Shown here piece after piece: positions 56,758-64,000 of a stretch of 64,000 bases of DNA. Both the position numbers and the translations under genes were made by a program. The DNA is taken from NCBI GenBank assembly GCA_965262565.1, contig CBDHFQ010000007.1:248001-312000 (forward strand), read 5' to 3'. Below the pieces are notes generated by a model, which made no database searches, was not told the origin of the DNA, and saw only the letters and a program-made list of their open reading frames with translations. Source of the stretch: CBDHFQ01 sp965262565. GTDB lineage: Bacteria; Bacteroidota; Bacteroidia; J057. The stretch's first letter is position 1. The number at the start of each line of letters is the position of its first letter.

Positions 56758-58194
56758 TCAATACCTCACATAAAAGGTCTTTTTCTCAAGATATTGCTCC
56801 AAGCCATATTTACCATCTTCCCCCCCCGATCCACTTAATTTCAGGCCATTGTGAAATCCCTGATGTTGTTCTCCATGCCCTCTGTTAATATAAATTTCCC
56901 CAAATTCCAACATGTCAGGTAGACGCATGATTCTTTTCATATCATTCGTAAATACCATGGCCGCCAACCCGAATTTACAATCATTGGCATAAGCTATCAC
57001 TTCCTCAAAGGTATTGAACTTAAGCACGGGAAGCACGGGCCCGAACAACTCTTCATGTACTATCTTCATCTCCTGCTTCACATTTTCCAGAATCGTTGGC
57101 CCAAACCAATACCCCTTTTCGAATCCATCTCCCTTTAATCGCTCCCCTCCCATACTCACCGTAGCTCCTTGTTGAATACTATCTTCGATCAGTTGTTCCA
57201 AATGCACTACTCCTGCTTCATTCATCTTAGGTCCTATATCGGTTTCTTCCAACATGGGATCACCTACCTTCAATGATCTCACTCGTTCCTTAAACATTTC
57301 CATAAATGTGTCATATATCGACTCATGCACATACATTCGCTCATTACAGGTACACACTTGCCCACAATTATCGAAGCGAGAATGTAATGCTCCTTCCACA
57401 GCGAGGTTGAGATCAGCATCTTCAAAAACGATACAAGGCGCTTTTCCTCCCAACTCTAATTGCACATCTGTTAATTGAGCAGCAGCGGAAGTAGCTATTG
57501 CCTGCCCTGTAGGCGTCGAACCCGTCATCGTTATCATATTCGTCAGCGGATGTTCCACCAATGTTTTTCCCACCTCTACTCCTCCTGTAATCATATTTAT
57601 CACGCCTGAAGGAATCCCTGCAGAGACAGCTATATCACATAGTTCCAAGGTCGAAAGTGGAGCTTCAGGCGTAGGTTTTAATACTACCGCATTTCCCGTA
57701 ATTAATGCTGGCCCTAATTTTCTCCCTGCCAATGCTAAAGGGAAATTCCAGGCAGTAATCGCTACCACTACTCCTTTCGGTACTTTTTGAATCCATATCT
57801 GTTCATTAGGTTGATCGGAGGGCAAGATATTCCCTTCTAAATGGCGAGCCAAATCACAGGCATAATCTATGAATGAACTCGTTACTTCCACCTCAAATTG
57901 GGCCACTTTAAACAATTTCCCCTGTTCTGAAGTGATTAATCGGGCCAATTTCTCCTTGTGATTCCTTATTTCCGATGCAAATTTCCTGAGTATGTGGGCC
58001 CTTTGAATAGGAGGAAGTTGTCGCCAATGTTGTTGAGCTTCTGACGCAGCTTTCAACGCTTTTTCTGCATCTTCAGGAGTAGCATTTTGAACTGTTCCCA
58101 CCACCTCTTCATTGGCTGGATTAATGATAGTGTCTGTAGATGATTGGGAGGCATTTACCCATTGTCCTCCGATAAATAATTGATAATCTTTCAT
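56758..58194 (-). CDS. NAD(P)-dependent aldehyde dehydrogenase, AldA-like; 3,6-anhydrogalactose dehydrogenase candidate
   Basis: A 478-residue aldehyde dehydrogenase with catalytic Cys281 in NCGQVCTCNER (the lactaldehyde dehydrogenase-type signature), Glu247 in LELGGKAP and the AWNFPLA cofactor segment at 148-154. By sequence it is near lactaldehyde/glycolaldehyde dehydrogenases. By context, beside a GH117 anhydrogalactosidase, it could oxidise 3,6-anhydro-galactose to the acid. That assignment is an inference. It is the third gene of the dehydrogenase operon, 64 bp after the SDR gene. Confidence 0.88.
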   Translation of the reverse strand: MKDYQLFIGGQWVNASQSSTDTIINPANEEVVGTVQNATPEDAEKALKAASEAQQHWRQLPPIQRAHILRKFASEIRNHKEKLARLITSEQGKLFKVAQFEVEVTSSFIDYACDLARHLEGNILPSDQPNEQIWIQKVPKGVVVAITAWNFPLALAGRKLGPALITGNAVVLKPTPEAPLSTLELCDIAVSAGIPSGVINMITGGVEVGKTLVEHPLTNMITMTGSTPTGQAIATSAAAQLTDVQLELGGKAPCIVFEDADLNLAVEGALHSRFDNCGQVCTCNERMYVHESIYDTFMEMFKERVRSLKVGDPMLEETDIGPKMNEAGVVHLEQLIEDSIQQGATVSMGGERLKGDGFEKGYWFGPTILENVKQEMKIVHEELFGPVLPVLKFNTFEEVIAYANDCKFGLAAMVFTNDMKRIMRLPDMLEFGEIYINRGHGEQHQGFHNGLKLSGSGGEDGKYGLEQYLEKKTFYVRY

Positions 58195-58258
58195 ATGTAT
58201 GTTAGTGCTTCATTGAGTAGTGTAGTGTTTGTTGTGCCAATGATCAAGAAGATGTGTG

Positions 58259-59029
58259 TTATCGCCCCATCCAACCTCCATCCACTAACAGAATACTTCC
58301 ATGCATATAATCCGCCGCTCTGGAACACAAAAACACAACCGGACCTGCAAAATCTTCTGGTTGGCCCCATCTTCCGGCGGGAATACGGGAAAGAATGGAA
58401 GTGGAACGTTGGGGGTCATTTCTCAGGGCTTCTGTATTGTCCGTGTTGATATATCCTGGAGCGATGGCATTCACATTCACTCCTTTTCCTGCCCACTCAT
58501 TAGCAAAAGCCATGGTCATTTGTCCGATGGCTCCTTTACTCGCCGCATAGCCTGGAACCGTAATTCCGCCCTGAAAGGTAAGGAGAGAAGCGGTAAACAC
58601 AATTTTACCTTCGCCTCTGTGGACCATTTCTTTCCCTATCTCTCTGGTGAGAATGAATTGAGCATTTTGATTCACTTCTATTACTTTATCCCAATATTCA
58701 TCAGGATGTTCTACGGCAGGCTTTCGGAGGATAGTTCCGGCATTGTTGATGAGAATGTCAATCGTTGGCACATCGCTTTTGACCGATTCGATAAAGCTAT
58801 ACAAATCCGTTCTATCGCTAAAATCACAGGTATATGCCTTAAAGGTTCTCCCTCTGGCAAGGACAGCTTCCTCTATTTCGCTCCCTTTTTTTTCCAGGGT
58901 AGCGCTTACACCAATGATGTCCGCTCCCGCCTCTGCCAGTCCAATGGCCATCGCTTTTCCAATCCCTCTTTTACACCCTGTTACTAAAGCAGTTTTCCCT
59001 GAAAGATCAAATGTTTGTAAAATGTTCAT
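58259..59029 (-). CDS. Short-chain dehydrogenase/reductase, KduD-like
   Basis: A 256-residue SDR with the NAD(P)-binding TGCKRGIG (18-25), NNAG, and catalytic YAASK (about 156-160) preceded by Ser in TASLLTFQGG. The fold and the C-terminal end VDGGWMGR suit the 2-deoxy-gluconate/uronate dehydrogenase group (KduD-like). It probably acts on a sugar or sugar-acid intermediate of the polysaccharide pathway. It lies 19 bp after the zinc alcohol dehydrogenase gene. Confidence 0.88.
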   Translation of the reverse strand: MNILQTFDLSGKTALVTGCKRGIGKAMAIGLAEAGADIIGVSATLEKKGSEIEEAVLARGRTFKAYTCDFSDRTDLYSFIESVKSDVPTIDILINNAGTILRKPAVEHPDEYWDKVIEVNQNAQFILTREIGKEMVHRGEGKIVFTASLLTFQGGITVPGYAASKGAIGQMTMAFANEWAGKGVNVNAIAPGYINTDNTEALRNDPQRSTSILSRIPAGRWGQPEDFAGPVVFLCSRAADYMHGSILLVDGGWMGR

Positions 59030-59048
59030 ATTTCTTAGCTGAAAATAT

Positions 59049-60065
59049 TTACGATTGGCAGTCCATTAAGACTTTCATCCCTTCAGGATGTTCGTCTATG
59101 TGCTCAAATACTTCCTGAATCTGAGACAAAGGTTTCACGGCCGTAATTAATTGCTCAAATGGGAGTTCATTCGAGGTGATGAGAGCGATCGCCTCTTCAT
59201 AATCCATGGCTTCATATACTCTCGCTCCTATCAGCTTAAGCTCTTTCCAAAAAAACTTAAATAAATTGACTGGCCTGGGAGTTCCGTGAATCGCCACCAT
59301 CACAATTCTTCCTCTCAAACCTGCAATCTCAGTCATTATATCAATGGTCGCTTGAACACCCGCTACCTCAAATACCACATCTGCTAATCGCCCCTGGGTT
59401 TGCTCACGAACGTAGGCTATTATATCGTTCTCAAGCGGATTAATTACCGTAAATCCCAGCTTTTCAGCTAACTTGATACGTGTCGGATTCACTTCTGAAA
59501 TTATTACACTTCCTTTGTGATGTCTGGCAACTAATGCTACCAACATACCGATAGGACCTCCCCCTAATACCACTACTGTTTCATCTTCCTTCAAACCTGA
59601 AAGCCGTACATCATGGCAGGCTACCGCTAAAGGCTCCACTAAGGCTGCCAGGGTCAAATCAGTTTCCGGTGGAAGTTTATGTAAGGTAAAAGCGGGCACA
59701 TTCCAAAATTGCTGCATGGCTCCGGTGCTATCAATACCGATAAATTTGAGATCCTCACAAATATGACTTAAGCCTTTATCGGAGGGCTTTTCTCCTCGGT
59801 TATCTAAAGGACGCACTACCACTTTATCTCCGGGACTAACTTCCGTAACCCCTTCCCCTATGGCATCTATGGTTCCTGACATTTCATGCCCTATGGTCAA
59901 AGGAATATTTACTCGCTGATCCATCATTCCGTGAAAAATATGCATATCTGTCCCGCAAACCCCACAATATGCCACTTTGATTCTCACTTCTCCAGCCTTA
60001 GGAGGCTCTATATTTTTTTCAGTAGTAGAGAAGGTTCGATTCCCTTCATAAAAGCTTGCTAGCAT
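59049..60065 (-). CDS. Zinc-type medium-chain alcohol/polyol dehydrogenase lacking the structural-zinc cysteines
   Basis: A 338-residue medium-chain dehydrogenase. The catalytic zinc ligands are visible as Cys in CGVCGTD (about 34-40), the GHEMSG segment and ALVEPLAVA, with the NAD-binding GGGPIGM at about 163-169. The usual four-cysteine structural zinc lobe (about 90-110) is replaced by a segment with one Cys (LSHICEDLKFIGID). It is first in the dehydrogenase operon with the SDR and the aldehyde dehydrogenase. Substrate unknown; a sugar or polyol is likely. Confidence 0.88.
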   Translation of the reverse strand: MLASFYEGNRTFSTTEKNIEPPKAGEVRIKVAYCGVCGTDMHIFHGMMDQRVNIPLTIGHEMSGTIDAIGEGVTEVSPGDKVVVRPLDNRGEKPSDKGLSHICEDLKFIGIDSTGAMQQFWNVPAFTLHKLPPETDLTLAALVEPLAVACHDVRLSGLKEDETVVVLGGGPIGMLVALVARHHKGSVIISEVNPTRIKLAEKLGFTVINPLENDIIAYVREQTQGRLADVVFEVAGVQATIDIMTEIAGLRGRIVMVAIHGTPRPVNLFKFFWKELKLIGARVYEAMDYEEAIALITSNELPFEQLITAVKPLSQIQEVFEHIDEHPEGMKVLMDCQS

Positions 60066-60190
60066 GGTGGTTGAATAGTTAATTTATCGTAAGGAGGAAA
60101 TTCGCATGCACGCAGTTAAGAACACAATAACGAACCTCTAAAAAAACTGAACACATATTCTTTGATTAGTTTTAGCTACGGCTTATTGAT

Positions 60191-61828
60191 TCAGATATTC
60201 GAAATAAACTCCGCCAAATTCACTCCTCTTTTAAGGCCCAGTTTCTTTCTCAATCTATATCTTGTGGTATGCACACTTTCCACCGAAATTCCCATTAATT
60301 TAGCCATATCTTTACTGGAAAAATTCAGTTTTATCAATGCACATAATTTTAAATCTCCCTGAGTCAGTTTGGGATATTTCCTTTTTAAACAACTGTAGAA
60401 CTCTTTATTCACCTCGATGAAACGCGCTTCAAACTCCTTCCAGTTTTGCTGATTACTGGCAGAAATGGAGTTTAAGGTTCGCTTTAATTCCTGCATGCTC
60501 ATTTCCCCCCCATTTTGAGAAATTTTTTCTTTGAGGTTGCTAATAAATTCTTCTTTCTGAATCAATTTTAACGTAGAAGTTGACAGTTCCCTGTTTTTTA
60601 GTTCAATAATTTCATTGGCCTTTTGAATTTCCAATTCCTGCTTTTTCTGTATGAGTTGTTTCTCTGTCTTATATTTATTCCTTACATAATTGAAATAAAC
60701 AATCGTGAATAAGGTGATAAAAATAAGGATCACGATCAACATGGTCCTTTGTAGAAAAAAGATTTTTTCCTCATGCTGCAATTGTTCTAACTGTTGTTCC
60801 TGGATCAATTTCCGCTGAGCTTCCTTTTCCAGTCTAAAGGCATCCTGAATTTCCAGTAAGGGTCGGTTGTTTTGACTTCTACTATCAAAAAACTTTTCAT
60901 CTAATTCTTTTTCTTTTTTCAGGCTTTGAAAAGCCAAGCTTACCTTGCCTGTATTGTAATATAATTCTGATAGTCTTTTATGTACTAAAGGAATAAAATC
61001 AAGATGGCTGTTATACCTTTCAGAGATAGCCAGGGCTGACTTATAACATTCCTCACTTTGCTCAAAATTAGTTATATCTCCGTAAACATCTCCCATATAC
61101 GTGTAAATAAGTACCTGATAACCAGGATCATTCTCTTGCATCCAGGGAATCAACTTCCGATATATCGATAGGGATTCCTGGTACTTCTGTTGCTCTTTTA
61201 GTAAAAATGCTTCTTCAAATTCCAGATAGGCTGATTGAATCCTGCTGTAAGGATTGGCGTGGTAGGTATAACAGCTATCCAAATATTGCCTACTGAGTTC
61301 AGGTTCACCTAACTCTCTGTACGTAGAAGAAAAAGCATAATAATTATCTGCTAATACTGAGGGATTAAGTTTACCCTCTTTAACAAGTCTTCGTTTTATA
61401 TCTAAAGAAAGTTGAAAGTATTCTACTGCATTTTTCCTTCTTTTGTAAAAGCTGTAATATCGACCAATATTGATATAAAGAAAGGCTTTAGCCTTTTCTA
61501 GACCTGCTTCATCTGCTAAGAGTAAAGCTTTCCACAATTTATCGTATGATTCTTTATATGATGCTTGATTTCCATATATTCGCGCTTGTTCTCTTAGCAC
61601 ATAAATGGCATTCAAGGTGTCCTGATTATTCAGAAAGCGCTTAAAGCAACGATCTAGCCAAATCATGGAACTATCTGGATGGGTGTATCGTCTCGTTGTA
61701 GCCTTTTCAAATAATTTCAAATCGGGATTGGAGTCTGGTAAATTTAGACTAATATTAGGTTGAGCGAAAGTAATAAGGGGCAACAACATAGTACCCCAAA
61801 AATACAGATGTCTAGTAAGTAGTTTCAT
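60191..61828 (-). CDS. TPR transmembrane regulator with LuxR-type HTH
   Basis: A 545-residue protein: signal peptide (1-22), TPR repeats (about 60-310), coiled coil, transmembrane helix (about 354-376), a further coiled coil (about 380-430), and a C-terminal LuxR-type helix-turn-helix (LTQGDLKLCALIKLNFSSKDM, split over about 478-530, with SVESVHTTRYRLRKKLGL). The membrane-spanning form lets a periplasmic signal act on a cytoplasmic DNA-binding domain. It is divergent from GH117 and next to the dehydrogenase operon, so it probably controls this locus. Confidence 0.88.
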   Translation of the reverse strand: MKLLTRHLYFWGTMLLPLITFAQPNISLNLPDSNPDLKLFEKATTRRYTHPDSSMIWLDRCFKRFLNNQDTLNAIYVLREQARIYGNQASYKESYDKLWKALLLADEAGLEKAKAFLYINIGRYYSFYKRRKNAVEYFQLSLDIKRRLVKEGKLNPSVLADNYYAFSSTYRELGEPELSRQYLDSCYTYHANPYSRIQSAYLEFEEAFLLKEQQKYQESLSIYRKLIPWMQENDPGYQVLIYTYMGDVYGDITNFEQSEECYKSALAISERYNSHLDFIPLVHKRLSELYYNTGKVSLAFQSLKKEKELDEKFFDSRSQNNRPLLEIQDAFRLEKEAQRKLIQEQQLEQLQHEEKIFFLQRTMLIVILIFITLFTIVYFNYVRNKYKTEKQLIQKKQELEIQKANEIIELKNRELSTSTLKLIQKEEFISNLKEKISQNGGEMSMQELKRTLNSISASNQQNWKEFEARFIEVNKEFYSCLKRKYPKLTQGDLKLCALIKLNFSSKDMAKLMGISVESVHTTRYRLRKKLGLKRGVNLAEFISNI

Positions 61829-62044
61829 CAGCTTCAGATAAATCTCCCTCCATAAACTTTATTTAGTTTATTAATCTCTACATTTTTTTTGATCTGTCTA
61901 GGGGCCTCAAAATGGAATTGAGGTGTTGTTCAGTTATATTCCAGTTCTTCTCACCCCTACAACTCAATTAGCAGTTTATATTAATTTAACATTTTCAACT
62001 GACAATAGCGACTAGCAATTCAGAATTATTCACACCTTGGTAAT

Positions 62045-63157
62045 ATGACTATTTCAAAGGAGGATTTGGACAGATTGGGGATCACACATGCAGATAAATT
62101 AAGTGCGGCTTCCAAGCGAGCACTTTCATGGCCCAACATAGGTAATGAATGGTTTGGAGTATTTGAGGTGTATGATCTTCAAGGTGATTTAGCCTATGAG
62201 GAGGGAGTCGTCAGAAGAGACCCTAGTTCCATGATCAAGATCGATGGAACTTATTTTGTTTGGTATACCAAAAGTCTAGGACCAGTACAGGGATTTGCAG
62301 GAGATGTGGAACATGATAAGGTATTTCCGTGGGATCGCAGCGATATCTGGTATGCTACTTCTCAGGATGGTTGGACCTGGAAAGAAGAAGGAGTTGCCGT
62401 ACGGAGAGGAGATAAAGAAAGCTATGATGACAGATCTGTGTTTACTGCAGAAATCCTCGTCCATCAGGATACCTATTTTCTCACTTACCAAACCGTTAGG
62501 TCGCCATATACCGTGAGAGTAAAAAACCAGGTGGGAATAGCGTATGCATCTTCTCCGCATGGTCCCTGGATTAAACATACTGAACCCATTTTGTCCCCGG
62601 CAGATAATGGCATTTGGCTAGGAGATAAGGATAATCGCTTTCAAGTGATTAAGAAAGGAGACTTTGACAGCCATAAGGTTCACGACCCCTGCATCCTCTT
62701 TTACCAAGGTAAATTTTATCTATACTACAAAGGTGAACAGATGGGAGAGGAAATTACTTTTGGAGGCAGACAGATTAGACATGGAGTAGCTGTAGCTGAT
62801 CAGCCCCTTGGCCCCTATCATAAATCGCCCTACAATCCCATTTCCAATAGCGGCCATGAAATTTGTGTTTGGCCCTATAAAGGAGGGATAGCTTCTTTGA
62901 TCACCACAGATGGTCCGGAAAAAAATACCATCCAATGGTCTCCCGATGGAATTAATTTTGATATTATGTCTGTCATAAAGGGAGCGCCACATGCGATTGG
63001 TCTAAACCGAAGCCTGGATACAGAGAAAGCCCCTCTTGCGGCCTTGGAATGGGGTCTTACTCACGAATACCACACTGGTGATTATCAATATATCAGAAGA
63101 TTTAAAGGATGGCAGCTTAGCTCCCATGTAGCGAAAGGCGAATCTTCTGATACCTAA
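62045..63157 (+). CDS. GH117 family alpha-1,3-(3,6-anhydro)-galactosidase
   Basis: A 370-residue five-bladed beta-propeller glycosidase. Asp59 (RRDPS), Asp214 (VHDPC) and Glu272, next to His271 (GHEICVWP), sit at positions that, as I recall, differ from the Zobellia enzyme triad (Asp97, Asp252, Glu310) by a constant 38 residues. FPWDRSDIWYATS, EQMGEEITFGGRQIRHG and LITTDGPEKN are also typical. It releases 3,6-anhydro-galactose from neoagaro- (or neocarra-) biose. There is no signal peptide, so it acts in the cytoplasm, after uptake. Its stop touches that of the convergent sugar transporter. Confidence 0.92.
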   Translation: MTISKEDLDRLGITHADKLSAASKRALSWPNIGNEWFGVFEVYDLQGDLAYEEGVVRRDPSSMIKIDGTYFVWYTKSLGPVQGFAGDVEHDKVFPWDRSDIWYATSQDGWTWKEEGVAVRRGDKESYDDRSVFTAEILVHQDTYFLTYQTVRSPYTVRVKNQVGIAYASSPHGPWIKHTEPILSPADNGIWLGDKDNRFQVIKKGDFDSHKVHDPCILFYQGKFYLYYKGEQMGEEITFGGRQIRHGVAVADQPLGPYHKSPYNPISNSGHEICVWPYKGGIASLITTDGPEKNTIQWSPDGINFDIMSVIKGAPHAIGLNRSLDTEKAPLAALEWGLTHEYHTGDYQYIRRFKGWQLSSHVAKGESSDT

Positions 63158-64000
63158 TTAGTAATCATGTTTTTTTGTACCATTTGAGACTGAGGCCCAC
63201 TTTTTATCAGGCTCATTCGAAAGCATTGCCTCGATAGCTTCGAGGGTCTTATTCTTAGTTTCGGGTAGTAATTTGTAAAGGATAACTAATCCAATGGCAG
63301 AAGTAATACTGTAAAATAGAAATATGTCTCTGGCGCCCATATGGGACAATTGCCAGGGAAAAAACTGTTGGATCAAGTAGCTCACCAGACTTGTTACGAA
63401 AGCAAAAGTAGGAATAGCTACGGCTCTGATCCGCGTGGAAAATATTTCAGAAAAGACGACCCACATGATAGGTCCTACAGAAAATTGAAAGGCAGCGATA
63501 AAGCTGAGTATTCCCCCCAAAATTAAATTTACGGGTAAGTTTCCTCCTAACTGAATGAGTTCACTTCCATGATCTCTAACGACTTTTTCTCCTACAGCTT
63601 TAGCTATCTCATGTTTAAACGCTACATCCGAGGAGAATTCTACTCCTACTAAATGCTCGAGTGTTGTTACATCCGTATCTGTCAATTTACTTATGCTAAT
63701 CAAGGACGTTTCTGTTAATTGGTACGTCGCTGTATGGAACCCATAGGCACAGATAGCAAGACTACACACGGCCCAACTTAATCCCCACAAAGTCATAGCT
63801 CTACGCCCTACTTTGTCAATTAGAGCTAAAGCCAGGAAGGTGAAGATCAGACTAATGATTCCTACAAATACCGCCTGCATGAAAGCGGCATCTGTTCCTA
63901 TTCCAAGTTGTTCAAAAACGGTAGGTGCATAAAATAAAATGGCATTGATCCCCGTAATCTGCTGAACGATGGCGAAGGTAATACCAATTAATAATGCCTT
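63158..64000 (-). CDS. MFS sugar porter (partial, continues past the window end)
   Basis: The C-terminal 280 codons of a sugar/H+ symporter of the MFS sugar-porter family (XylE/GLUT-like); the gene is cut by position 64000. The visible part begins in the QQITGINAILFYAP segment typical of these porters, followed by DKVGRRAMTLWG and a C-terminal PETKNKTLEAIE signature. A periplasmic insertion of about 45 residues lies between two helices. It would import the mono- or disaccharide processed by GH117. Confidence 0.92.
   Translation of the reverse strand, partial: KALLIGITFAIVQQITGINAILFYAPTVFEQLGIGTDAAFMQAVFVGIISLIFTFLALALIDKVGRRAMTLWGLSWAVCSLAICAYGFHTATYQLTETSLISISKLTDTDVTTLEHLVGVEFSSDVAFKHEIAKAVGEKVVRDHGSELIQLGGNLPVNLILGGILSFIAAFQFSVGPIMWVVFSEIFSTRIRAVAIPTFAFVTSLVSYLIQQFFPWQLSHMGARDIFLFYSITSAIGLVILYKLLPETKNKTLEAIEAMLSNEPDKKWASVSNGTKKHDY

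Noticed and set aside
61901..61930. CCTCAA/TTGAGG inverted repeat as the same operator seen upstream of the P450 gene
   Set aside because: Only six bases per arm and a different spacing; the similarity is within chance.

Overview
The window comes from a chromosome of the phylum Bacteroidota, probably a marine Cytophagales-type gliding or polysaccharide-degrading bacterium. The signs are a SusC/SusD pair, TonB receptors with a carboxypeptidase-regulatory N-terminal domain, lipoproteins, LytTR two-component genes, DUF2911, DUF4136, DUF5777 and DUF6909-type proteins, AT-rich DNA, weak Shine-Dalgarno sequences, and promoters of the form TTG-N20-TAnnTTTG. The species cannot be named from the sequence alone.

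0-13 kb is housekeeping: the ligase-associated helicase/PdeM nuclease pair, a rhomboid protease, DUF423, a LysM murein transglycosylase, ribosomal protein L28, dihydrofolate reductase, a secernin-like Ntn hydrolase, a DUF2911 protein, a thioredoxin-SPOR protein and a nucleoside-phosphorylase-like protein. 13-17 kb holds a phosphofructokinase with both hallmarks of the pyrophosphate-dependent type and a hybrid histidine kinase with receiver and Hpt domains. 17-23 kb is a cytochrome c maturation operon (ccmB-C-D-E-F, minus strand) whose CcmE carries the CxxxY variant of the heme-binding motif. 23-27.4 kb has two paralogous TPR membrane proteins with a degenerate kinase-like ATPase end. 27.5-29.5 kb has pruA and a tRNA-Val with clear promoter and terminator.

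29.5-38.5 kb looks accessory and scarred: a PIN-toxin pseudogene, a solitary IS6-like inverted repeat end, a TonB-type barrel divergent from a LytS/LytTR pair, a truncated Crp/Fnr gene running into two kinds of perfect tandem repeat, a P450 with a palindromic operator candidate (the same 12-bp palindrome lies in the tandem repeats), and an Hsp20. 38.6-44.1 kb has a lipoprotein, an unusual HAD-HerA-like ATPase-DUF5752-like fusion, and the mlaE-F-D lipid transport operon. 44.7-46.7 kb is a three-gene unit with two CX4CH cytochrome-like proteins and a DUF5777 barrel.

46.9-64 kb is a polysaccharide utilisation region, most likely for a red-algal galactan (agar/porphyran, possibly carrageenan): SusC/SusD, a glycosidase-like TIM-barrel protein, a sulfatase, an operon of three dehydrogenases, a TPR-LuxR regulator, a cytoplasmic GH117 3,6-anhydrogalactosidase and an MFS sugar transporter cut by the window end. 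The likely logic is extracellular desulfation and cleavage, SusCD import, MFS uptake into the cytoplasm, release of 3,6-anhydro-galactose by GH117 and its oxidation by the adjacent aldehyde dehydrogenase. A PAS-UbiA prenyltransferase fusion sits inside this region. No CRISPR array, complete transposon, prophage or rRNA operon is visible.
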